From positions 62,001-126,000 of the forward strand of contig JAEOAD010000939.1 in the NCBI GenBank assembly GCA_036365145.1: a stretch of DNA of 64,000 nt, in the 5' to 3' direction. Below the pieces are notes generated by a model, which did not search any database, was not told the DNA's origin, and saw only the letters and a program-made list of their open reading frames with translations. The position numbers were made by a program, and so were the translations under genes. Source of the DNA: Orientallactaga sibirica. Lineage: Eukaryota > Chordata > Mammalia > Rodentia > Dipodidae. Shown here piece by piece: positions 13,201 to 24,280 of the stretch. Within the stretch, counting starts at the first letter, position 1. Each line of letters starts with the position of its first letter.

Positions 13201-14770
13201 CTTTCGTATGAAGAAGGTTGAGTGCAGCAAGTTCAAACTTTCCTTGTTTGTGTAATCTTACACGATGTACAAGTTAGTAGATTCACCTCATTTCTAAAGT
13301 AGTTTGTTTAGCAAACAAACATCTTCATTGCCAGACACTGTACTGTGTGAAATAAGCTAGTTCGGTTCTAGGAATCAGTTACATTTCTACAAAGATGGTT
13401 GAGTGCAGGCAAGTTCAAACATTCCTAGTTAGTTAAATCTAACAAGATGTAAAATTTAGTACATTCTCCTCATTTCTAAAGTAGTTTGTTTCGAAAACAA
13501 ACCTCTTCATTGCCCAGCACTGTACTGTGTGAAATAAGCTAGTTTGGTTGTAGGAATCAGTTGCTTTCCTACGAAAAAGTTGAATGCAGAATGTTCCAAC
13601 TTTATTGTTTGTGTAATCTGAGAAGATGTACTAATTACCAGATTAGCCTCATTTCTAAAGTAGTTTGTTGAGAAAACAAACATCTTCATTGCTAAACAAT
13701 GTACTGAGTGAAATAAGCTACTTCGGTTCTAGGAATCAGTTACTTTCCTATGAAGAATGTTGAGTGCAGCATGTTCAAACTTTCCTTGTTTGTGTAATCT
13801 GACAACATGTACAACTTAGTAGATTAGCCACATTTCTAATGTAGTTTGCATAGAAAACATTTCTAATGTAGTTTGTATAGAAAACAAACATCTTCATTGC
13901 CAAACACTGTAGTGTGTGAAATAACCTAGTTCATACTTTCCTTTTTTGTGTAATATAACAAGACGTATACCTTAGTAGATTCGCCTCATTTCTAAAGCAG
14001 TGTTTTTAGAAAAGAAACATCTTCATTGCCAAACACTGTACTGTGTGAAATAAGCCAGTTCGGTTCTAGGAATCAGTTACATTTCTACGAAGATGGTTGA
14101 GTGCAGTCAAGTTCAAACATTCCTTGTTAGTTAAATCTAACAAGATGTAAAATTTAGTACATTCACCTCATTTCTAAAGTAGTTTGTTTAGAAAACAATC
14201 ATCTTCATTGCCGAACACTGTACTGTGTGAAATAAGGTATTTCAGTTCTGGGTATCAGTTGCTTTCCTACGAAGACGGTTGAGTGCAGCAAGTTCAAACT
14301 TTCCTTGTTTATGTACTCTAAACAGATGTACAATTTAGTAGATTTGCCTCATTTCTCAATTAGTTTGTTTAGAACACTAACATCTTCATTGCTGAACACT
14401 ATACTGTGTGAAATCAGCTAGTTCAGCTGTAGGAATCAGTTGCTTTCCTACACAGAACGTTGAGTGCAGCAAGTTCAAACTTTCCTTGTTTGTGTAATCT
14501 TACACGATGTACAAGTTAGTAGATTTGCCTCATTTCTAAAGTACTTTGTTTAGAAAACAAACATCTTCATTGCCGGACACTGTGCTCTGTGAAATAAGCT
14601 AGTTCGGTTCTAAGAATCAGTTGCATTTCTACGAAGATGGTTGAGTGCACGCAAGTTCAAACATTCCTAGTTAGTTAAATCTAACAAGATGTAAAATTTA
14701 GTACATTCGCCTCATTTCTAAAGTAGTTTGTTTAGAAAACAAACATCTTCATTGCCAAACACTATCCTGT
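13201..14770 (+). repeat. Local higher-order repeat with a TTAAATCTAAC marker
   Basis: Three units carry the private marker AGTTAAATCTAAC followed by ATGTAAAATTTAGTACATTC. The marker starts at 13431, 14129 and 14673, spacings of 698 and 544 bp (about 4 and 3 monomers). The flanks also match: CACGATGTACAAGTTAGTAG occurs near 13262 and again near 14504. The short first spacing is explained by the deletion and small duplication at 13.83-13.94 kb. This is a young local amplification of a few monomers. Confidence 0.8.
13831..13940 (+). repeat. 27-bp tandem duplication next to a ~56-bp deletion
   Basis: CATTTCTAATGTAGTTTG starts at 13831 and again at 13858, so part of the dyad region is duplicated with a 27-bp period; the two copies differ at one base (GCATAG versus GTATAG). 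Fewer than 100 bp further on, the unit runs from AACCTAGTTC directly into ATACTTTCC near 13934. That loses roughly 56 bases that normally hold GGAATCAGTTGC to GCAAGTTC. The two events sit in neighbouring halves of one unit. Confidence 0.8.
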
Positions 14771-16080
14771 GTGAAATAAGCTAGTTTGGTTCTAGGAATC
14801 AGTTGCTTTTCTACTAAGATGTTTGATTATAGCAAGTTCAAACCTTCCTAGTTAGCGTAATCTAACAAGATGTACAACTTACAAGTTTTGCTTCATTTCT
14901 AAACTACTTTGTTTAGAAAACAAACATCTTCATTGCCAAATACTGTACTGTGTGAAAAAACCAGTTTGGTTCTAGGAATCAGTTGCTTTCCTACGAAGAA
15001 GGTTGAGTGCAGAATGTTCCAACATTCCTTGTTTGTGTAATCTGAGAAGATGTACAACTTAGCACATTCGCCTAATTTCTAAAGTAGTTTGTTTAGAAAA
15101 CAAACGTCTTCCTTGCCGAACACTGTACTGTGTGAAATAAGCTAGTTCTGTTCTAGGAATCAGTTGCTTTCCTACGAAGAAAGTTGAGTGCAGCAAGTTC
15201 AAACTTTCTTTGTTTGTGTAATGTAACAAGATGTACAACTTTCTAGTTTCGATTCATTTCCAAAGTAGTTTGTTTGGAAAACAAACATCTTCATTGCTGA
15301 ACACAGTACTGTGTGACATAAGCTTTTTCTGTTCTCGTATTCAGTTGCTTTCCTACGAAAAAGGTTGAGTGCAGCATGTTCAACCTTTCCTTGTTTGTGT
15401 AATCTAAGAAGATGTACAAGTTAGTATATTCGCCTCATTTCTAAAGTAGTTTTTTAGAAAACAAACATCTTCATTGCCAAATATTGTACTGTATGAAATA
15501 AGCTTGTTCGGTTGGAGGAATCAGTTGCATTCCTGCAAAGAAGGTTGAGTGCAGCAAGTTCAAACTTTCCTTGTTTCTGTAATGTTAAAAGATGTACAAC
15601 TTATTAGTTTTGCCTCATTTCTAAAGTAGTTTGTTTAGATAACAAACACCTTAATTTTCGTACAGTGTAATGTGTGAAATAAGGTAGTTTGGTTCTAGGA
15701 ATGAGCTGCTTTCCTATGAAGAAGGTTGAGTGCAGCAAGTTCAAACTTTCCTTGTTTGTGTAATGTTACAGGATATACAACATAGTAGATTCGCTTCATT
15801 TCTAAAGTAGTTTATTTAGAAAACAAACATCTTCATTTCTGAACACTGTACTGTGTGAAATTAGCTAATGCAGTTATAGGAATCAGTTGCTTTCCTACGA
15901 AGAAGGTTGAGTGCAGCAAGTTCAAACTTTCCTTGTTTGTGTAGTGCAACAAGATGTACCACTTAGTAGATTCACCTCAGTTCTAAAGTAGTGTATTTAG
16001 AAAACAATCATCTTCATTTCCGAACACTGTATTGTGTGAAATAAGCTAGTTCGGTTCTAGGAATCAGTTGCTTTCCTACT
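14771..16080 (+). repeat. Satellite monomers left of the 9.6-kb duplication
   Basis: About seven monomers of ordinary divergence. A second-family unit lies at 14810-14940. A variant TAATGCAGTTATAGG near 15868 resembles the pair at 12.1-12.3 kb. The stretch ends where the sequence starts to match the block beginning near 25.68 kb. Nothing other than satellite is seen. Confidence 0.8.
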
Positions 16081-19000
16081 AAGAAGGTTGAGTGCAGCAT
16101 GTTCCACCTTTCTCTGTTTGTGTAACCTGACAAGATGTACAACTTAGTAGATTCGCCTCATTTCTAAACTCGTTTGTTTAGAAAACAAACATCTTCATTG
16201 CCAAACACTGTAATGTGTCAAATAAGCTATTTCTGTTCTGGGAATCATTTCCTTTTCTACAAAGATGGTTCAAGGCAGCAAGTTGAAACTTTACTTGTTT
16301 ATGTAATCTAAAAAGAAATACAACTTAGTAGATTCACCTCATTTCTCAAGTAGTTTGTTTAGAGAACAATCATCTTCATGGACGAACACTGTATTGTGTG
16401 AAATAAGCTAGTTCGGTTCTAGGAATCAGTTGGTCTCCTACAAAGAAGGTTGAGTGCAGCAAGTTCAAACTTTCCTTGTTTATGTAATCTAAAAAGATAA
16501 AAACAACTTTGTAGATGCGCCTCATTTCTATACTAGTTTCTTTAGAAAACAAACATCTTCATTGCTGAACACTATAGTGTATTAAATAAACTAGTTCGGT
16601 TCTAGGAATCACTTGCTCTCCTACGAAGAAGGTTGAGTGCAGCAAGTTCAAACTTTCCTTGTTTATGCAATCTAAAAAGATGTACAACTTACTAGATTTG
16701 GCTCATTTCCAAGGCAGTTTGTATTGAAAACAAACATCTTCATTGCCAAACACTGTACCGTGTGAAATAAGCTAGTTCGGTTCTAGGAATTAGGTGCTTT
16801 CCGACGAAGGAGGTTGAAGGCAGCAAGTTCAAAATTTCCTTGTTCGTGTAATCTGAAAAGATGTACAACCTAGTAGATTCAAATCATTTCTAAACTACTT
16901 TGTTTAGAAAACAAAGATCTTCATTGCCAAATACTCTACTGTGTGAAATAAGCCAGTTCAGTTCTGGGAATCAGTTGCTTTCCTACGAAGAATGTTGAGT
17001 GCAGCAAGTTCAAACTTTCCTTGTATGTGTAATCTAACAAGATGTACCACTTAGTAGACTCCCCTCTGTTCTAAAGTAGTTTGTTTAGAAAACAAACATC
17101 TTCATTTCTGAACACTGTACTGTGTGAAACAAGCTCGTTCGGTTCGGGGAATCAGTTGCATTCCTACGAAGAAAGTGGAGTGCAGCAAGTTCAAACGTTC
17201 CTTGTTTGTGTAATCTAACTAGATGGACAAATTACAAATTTCGCTTCATTTCTAAACTGCTTTGTTTAGAAAAAGAACATCTTCATTGCCAAATACTGCA
17301 CTGTGTGAAATAAGCTAGTTCAGTTCTAGGAATCAGTTCCTTTCCTACGAAGAAGGTTGAGTGAAGCAAGTTCAACCTTTCCTTTTTTCTGTAATGTTAC
17401 AAGATGTACAACTTAGTAGATCCGCTTCATTTCTAAAGTAGTTTGTTTAGAAAACAAACATTTTCAATGGTGAACACTGTAATGTGTGAAATAAGCTAGT
17501 TCCCTTCTTTGAATCAGTTGCTTTCCTACGAAGAAGGTTGAGGGCAGCAAGTTCAAACTTTCCTTGGTTGTGGAATCTGACAGGATGTACAACTTAGTAG
17601 ATTCACCTCATTTCTGAAGTAGTTTGTTTAGAAAACAAACATCTTCATTTCTGAACACTGTACTGTGTGAAATTAGCTAGTTTGGTACTAGGAATCAGTT
17701 GCTTTACTTCGAAGGTAGAGTGCAGCAAGCTCAAACTTTCCTTGTTTGTGGAATGTAACAAGATGTACCACTTAGTAGGTTCACCTCAATTCTAAAGTAG
17801 TTTGTTTAGAAAATAAACATCTTCATTGCTGAACACTGTGTACCCTGTGAAATGAGCTAGTTCGGTCCTAGGAATTAGTTGCTTTTCTATGACGAAGGCT
17901 GCGGGGAGCAAGTTAAAAGTTTTCTTGTTTGTGTAATATAAAAAGATGTACAAACTAGTAGATTCGACTCATTTCTAAAGTAGTTTGTTTACAAAACAAA
18001 TATCTCCTTTCCCGAACACTGTACTGTGTGAAATAAGCTATTTCATTTCTAGGAATCAGTTGCTTTCCTACGAAGAAGGTTGAGTGCAGCAAGTTCAAAC
18101 TTTCCTTGTTTATGTAATCAAAAAAAGATGTACAACTTTGTAGATTTGCCTCATTTCTAAAGAAGTTTGTTTAGAAAAGAAACGTCTTCATTACCAAACC
18201 CTGAACTGTGTAAAATAAGCTAGTTCGGTTCTAGGAATCAGTTGCTTTCCTATGAAATAGTTGAGAGCACAAGTTCAAGCATTCCTAGTTACTGTAATCA
18301 AACAAGATGTACAACTTACAAGTTTCACTTCATTTCAAAACTACTTTTTTTAGAAAACAAACATCTTCATTGCCAAATACTGTACTATGTGAAACAAGCT
18401 AGTTCGGTTCTAGGAATCAGTTGCTTTCCTACGAAGAAGGTGGAGTGCAGCAAGTTCAAGTTTTCCTTGTTTATGTAATCTGAAAAGATGTACAATTTAG
18501 TAGATTTGCCTCATTTCTATACTAGTTTGTTTACAAAACATCTTCATTGCCGAACACAGTATTGTGTGAAATAAGCTAGTTTGGTTTTAGGAATCAGTGG
18601 CTTTCCTACCAAGAATGTTGACTGCAGCAAGTTCAAACTTTCCTTGTTTATGTAATCTAACAAGATGTACAACTTACAAGTTTCGCTTCATTTCTAAACT
18701 ACTTTGTTTAGAAAACAAACATCTTCATTGCCAAATGCTGTACTGTTTGAAATCACCTAGTTCAGTTCTAGGAATCAGTTGCTTTCCTACGAAGAAGGTG
18801 GATGGAGCAAGTTCAAGCTTTCATTTTCTGTGTAATCTAACAAGATGTACAACTTAGTAGATTCGCCACATTTCTAAATTAGTTTGTTTAGAAAACAAAC
18901 ATCTTGATTGTCAAACACTGTACTGTGTGAAATAAGCTAGTTCGATTCTAGGAATCAGTTGCTTTCCTACGAAGAAGGTTGAGTGCAGCAAGTTCAAACT

Positions 19001-20100
19001 TTCCTTGTTTGTGTAATATAACAAGATAAAAAACTCATAAGTTTTGCTTCATTTCAAAACTACTTTGTTTAGAAAACAAACATCTTCAATGCCAAATACT
19101 GTACTGTTTGAAATAAGCTAGTTCGGTTGTAGGAATCAGTTGCTTTCCTAAGAAGAATGTGGAGTGCAGCAAGTTCAAACTTTCCTTATTTGTGTAATCT
19201 AAAAAGATTTAGAACTAAGTAGATTCGCCTCATTTCTAAAGTAGTTTGCTTAGAAAACAAACATTTTCATTGCCGAACACTGTACTGTGTGAAATAAGCT
19301 ATTTCGTTTCTAGGAATCAGTGGCTTTGCTACGAGGAAGGTGGAGTTCAGCAAGTTCAAACTTTCCTTGTTTATGTAATCTAACAAGATGTACAAGTTAG
19401 TAGATTCGCCTCATTTCTAGAGTAGTTTTTTTAGAAAACAAACATCTTCATAGCGGAACACTGTACTTTGTGAAATAAGGTAGTTGCGTTCTAGGAATCA
19501 GTTGCTATCGTACGAAGATGGCTGAGTGCGGCATGTTCCAACTTTCCTTGTTTGTGTAATCTGACAAGATGTACAACTTAATAGATTAGCCTCATTTCTA
19601 AAGTAGTTTGTTTAGAAAACAAACATCTTCATTGCCGAACATGGTATAGTGTGAAATAAGCTAGTTCGGTTCTAGGAATCAGTTGCTTTCATATGAAGAA
19701 GGTTGAGTGCAGTAAGTTCAAACTCTCCTTGTTTGTGTAAACTAAAAAGATGTAATACTTAGAAGATTTACCTCTTATCTAAAGTAGTTTGTTTAGAAAA
19801 CAAACATCTTCATTCCCGAACACTGTACTTTGTGAAATAAGCTAATTCGGTTCTAGGAACCAGTTGCTTTCCTACGAATGTTGAGTGCAGCAAGTTCAAA
19901 CTTTCCTTGTTTATGTAATCCAAAAAGATGTACCACTTAGTAGATTCACCTCAATTCTAAAGTAGTTTATTTAGAAAATAAACATCTTCATTGCTGAACA
20001 CTGTATTGTGTGAAATAAGCTAGTTTGGTGCTAGGAATCAGTTGCTTTCCTATGAAGAATATTTAGTGCAGCATGTTCCAACTTTCCTTGGTTGTGTAAT

Positions 20101-20490
20101 CTGACAAGATGTACAACTTAGTAGATTCGCTTTCCTACGAAGAAGGGTGAGTGCAGCAAGTTCAACCTTTCCTTATTTCTGTAATGTTACAAGATGTACA
20201 ACTTAGTAGATTCGTGTCATTTCTAAAGTAGTTTGTTTAGAAAACAAACATCTTCATTGCCAAATACTGTACTATATGAAATAAGCTACTTCGGTTCTAG
20301 GAATCTTGTGCTTTCCTACGTATACGGTTGAGTGCAGCATCTTCCAACTTTCCTTGTTTGTGTAATCTGACAAGATGTATAACTTAGTAGACTCGCTTTC
20401 CTACAAAGAAGGTTGAGTGCAGCAGGATCAACCTTTCCTTATTTCTGTAATGTTACAAGATGTACAATTTAGTAGATTCGCATCATTTCT
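20101..20490 (+). repeat. Composite ~266-bp unit: full monomer plus 85-bp truncated monomer, twice
   Basis: At 20121 the unit passes from GTAGATTCG straight to CTTTCCTACGAAG, leaving a monomer of only 85 bp before the next GTAGATTCG at 20206. A normal 181-bp unit follows to 20387, then the same truncation gives another 85-bp unit ending at 20472. The lost part, about 96 bp, contains the main dyad. The pair is conserved in block B near 29.73 and 30.0 kb, so it predates the 9.6-kb duplication. Confidence 0.85.
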
Positions 20491-20520
20491 AAAGTAGTTT
20501 GTTTAAAAAACAAACATCTT

Positions 20521-20590
20521 AATTCCGAGCACTGAACTTACTGTGTGAAATAACCTATTTCATCTTCATTGCTGAACACTGTACTGTGTG
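20521..20590 (+). repeat. Partial monomer fragment
   Basis: A unit starts with ATCTTAATTCCGAGCAC, reaches TAACCTATTTC, then restarts at ATCTTCATTGCTGAACAC near 20561. Only about 50 bp of the first unit remains. Block B has a differently broken version near 30120-30155, so the site has been unstable in both copies. Confidence 0.75.
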
Positions 20591-20599
20591 AAATAAGCT

Positions 20600-23500
20600 A
20601 GTTCGGTACTAGGAATCAGTTGCTCTCCTACGAAGAATGTTGAGTGCAGCAAATTCAAACTTTCCTTGTTTATGTAATCTAAAAAGATGAACAGCTTAGT
20701 AGATTCGCCTCATTTCTATACTAGTTTCTTTAGAAAACAAACATCTTCATTGCCGAACACTGTATTGTGTGAAATAAACTAGTTCAGTTCTAGGAATCAG
20801 TTGCTTTCTTAAAAAGAAGGTTGAGTTCAGCAAGTTCAAACTTTCTTTGTTTATGCAATCTAAAAAGATGTAGAATTTGTAGATTCAGCTCATTTCTAAA
20901 GTAGTTTGTTTAGAATACAAACATCTTCATTGCAGAACACAGTGCCCTGTGAAATGAGCTAGTTCGGTTCTAGGAATTAGTTGCTTTTCTTTGAAGAAGA
21001 TTGCGGGCAGGAAGTTCAAACTTTTCTTGTTTGTGTAATTTAAAATGATGTACAAACTAGTAGATTTGACTCATTTCTAAAGTAGTTTGTTTACAAAATA
21101 AACTTCTTCATTCCCAAACACTGTACAGTGTGAAAAAAGCTATTTCGTTTCTAGGAATCAGTTGCTTTCCTACGAAGAAGGTTGAGGGCAGTAAGTTCAA
21201 ACTTTCCTTGTTTATGTAATCAAAAAAGATGTACAACTTAGTATCTTTGCCTCATTTCCAAACTGGTTTGTTTAGAAAACAACCATCTTCATTTCCGAAC
21301 AGTTTACTATGTGAAATTAGCTAGTTCGGTTCTAGGAATCAATTGATTTCCTACGAAGAAGGTTGAGTGCAGCAAGTTCAAACTTTCCTTGTTTGTGTAA
21401 TGTAAAAAGATGCAGAGCTTAGTAGATTCGCATCATTTCTAAAGTAGTTTGTTTAGAAAATAAACATCTTAATTCCAAGCACTGTACTGTGTGAAATAAG
21501 CTATTTCGGTTCTAGGAATCAGTTGTTTTCCTACGAAGAAGGTTGAGTGCAACAAATTCAAACATTCCTTGTTTATGTAATCTAAAAAGATGTACAACTT
21601 AGTAGATTCGCCTCATTTCTAAAGTAGTTTGTTTAGAAAACAAACATCTTCATTTCTGAACACAGTAGTGTGTGAAATTAGATAGTTCTGTTCTAGGAAT
21701 CAGTTGCTTTCCTTCGAAGGTTGAGTGCAGCAAGTTCAAACTTTCCTTTTTTGTGCAATCTAACCAGATGTAAAACTTAGTAGGTTCGCCTCATTTCTAA
21801 AGTAGTTTGTTTTGGAAAAAAAAATCTTCATTGCCGAACACTGTACTGTGTGAAATAAGCTATTTCGGTTCTGGGAATCAGTTTGTTTTTTTTACAAATA
21901 TGCTTGAGTGTACCAAGTTGAAACTTTCCTTGTTTATGTAATCTAAAACCATGTACAACTTAGTAGATTCGCCTCATTTCTCAAGTAGTGTGTTTAAAAA
22001 ACAGTCATCTTCATTGCCAAACACTGTACTTCTGAAATAAGCTAGTTCGGTAGTAGGAATCACTTGCTCTCCTACGATGAATGTTGAGTGCAGCAAGTTC
22101 AAACTTTCCTTGTTTATGTAATGTAAAAAGACGAACAGCTTAGTAGATTTGCCTCATTTCTATACTAGTTTGTTTAGAAAACAAACATCTTCATTGCTGA
22201 ACACTGTACTGTGTGAAATAAAGTAGTTCGGTACTAGGAATCAGTTGCTTTCTTAAAAAGAAGGTTTGTGCAGCAAGTTCAAACTTTCCTTGTTTATGCA
22301 ATCTAAAAAGATTTACAATTTAGTAGATTCAGCTCATTTCTAAAGTAGTTTGTTTAGAAAACAAACATCTTCATTGCCGAACACTGTACCCTGTGAAATG
22401 AGCTAGTTCGGTTCTAGGAATTGCTTTTCTATGAAGAAGGTTGTGGGCAGCAAGTTCAAACTTTTTTTGTTTGTGTAATCTAAAAAGATGTACAAACTAG
22501 TAGATTTGATTCATTTCTAAAGTAGTTTATTTAGAAAACAAACATCTTCATTGATGAACACTGTACTGTGTGAAATAAGCTATTTCATTTCTAGGAATCA
22601 GTTGATTTCCTACGAAGAAGGCTGAGCGCAGCAAGTTGAAACTTTCCTTGTTTATGTAATCTAAAACGATGTACAACTTAGTAGATTCGCCTCATTTCTC
22701 AAGTAGTTTGTTTAGAAAACAGTCATCTTCATTGCCGAACACTGTACTGTGTGAAATACACTAGTTTGGTATTGGAATCAGTTGCTCTCCTACAAAGAAT
22801 GTTGAGTGCCACAAGTTCAAACTTTCCTTGTTTATGTAATCTAAAACGATGAACAGCTTAGTAGATTCGCCTCATTTCTATACTAGTTTGTTTAGAAAAC
22901 AAACATCTTCATTGCCGAACACTATACTGTGTCAAATAAACTAGTTCAGTTCTAGGAATCAGTTGCTTTCTTAAAAAGAAGGTTGAGTGCAGCAAGTTCA
23001 AACGTTCCTCGTTTATGCAATCTAAAAAGATGTAGAATTTAGTAGATTCAGCTCATTTCTAAAGTAGTTTGTTTAGAAAACAAACATCTTCATTGCCGAA
23101 CACTGTACCCTGTGAAATGAGCTAGTTCTGTTCTAGGAATTAGTTGCTTTTCTATGAAGAAGGTTGGGGGTAGCAAGTTCAAACTTTTCTTGTTTGTGTA
23201 ATCTAAAAAGATGTACACACTAGTAGATTAAACTAATTTCTAAAGTAGTTTGTTTACAAAATAAACATCTTCATTCCCAAACACTGTAGTGTGTGAAATA
23301 AGCTATTTTGTTTCTTGTAATCAGTTGCTTTCCTACGAAGAAGGTTGAGTGCAGCAAGTTCAAAATTTCCTTGTTTATGTAATCAAAAAAGATGTACAAC
23401 TTAGTATCTTCGCCTCATTTCTAAACTGGTTTGTTTAGAAAACGACCATCTTCATTTCCGAATAGTGTAGTGGGTGAAATAAGCTAGTTCGGTTCTAGGA

Positions 23501-24280
23501 ATCAATTGATTTCCCTGAAAAGGTTAGTGCAGCAAGTTCAAACTTTCCTTGTTTGTGTAATGTAACAAGATGCAGAGCTTAGTAGATTCGCATCATTTCT
23601 AAAGTAGTTTGTTAAGAAAACAAACATCTTAATTCTGAGCACTGTACTGTGTGAAATGAGCTATTTCAGTTCTAGGAATCAGTTGCTTTCCTACGAAGAG
23701 GTTGAGTGCAACAAATTCAAACTTTCCTTGTTTATGTAATCTAAAAACATGTACAACTTAGTAGATTCGAATCATTTCAAAGTAGTTTCTTTAGAAAACA
23801 AACATCTTCATTTCTGAACACAGTAGTGTGTGAAATTAGATAGTTCTGTTCTAGGAATCAGTTGCATTCCTTCGAAGGATGAGTGCAGCAAGTTCAATTT
23901 TTCCTTTTTTGTGTAATCTAGCAAGATGTAGAACTTAGTAGGTTCGCCTCATTTCTAAAGTAGTTTGTTTTGGAAAACAAAAATCTTCATTGCCGAACAC
24001 TGTACTGTGTGAAATAAGCTATTTCGGTTCTGGGAATCAGTTTGCTTTTCTCCAAATATGCTTGAGTGTACCAAGATGAAACTTTCCTTGTTTATGTAAT
24101 CTAAAACGATGTACAACTTAGTATATTCGCCTCATTTCTCAAGTAGTGTGTTTAAAAAACAGTCATCTTCATTGCCAAACACTGTACTTGTGAAAGAAGC
24201 TAGTTCGGTACTAGGAATCACTTGCTCTCCTACAAAGAATGTTGAGTGCAGCAAGTTTAAACTTTGGTTGTTTCTGTAAT
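20600..24280 (+). repeat. Higher-order repeat in block A with 4-, 8- and 12-monomer spacings
   Basis: Marked monomers recur in a set order. CTTAAAAAGAAGG is near 20810, 22250 and 22968; CCCTGTGAAATGAGC near 20943, 22385 and 23105; GAACAGCTTAG near 20690, 22132 and 22850. Spacings of about 1440 and 720 bp are 8 and 4 monomers. CAGTAGTGTGTGAAATTAG recurs at about 21664 and 23820, about 12 monomers apart. GGTTGCGGGCAG-type units also belong to this set. The pattern shows repeated amplification of a four-monomer module before block A was copied to B. Confidence 0.85.

Noticed and set aside
18597..18857. Plus-strand open frame of 86 codons, with similar frames at 3379-3600, 18242-18478, 44200-44421 and 47788-48009
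   Set aside because: These are the sense-strand equivalent. They share phrases such as LGISCFPTKK because they come from the same part of the monomer. They are not conserved in frame between neighbouring units and end at random stops.
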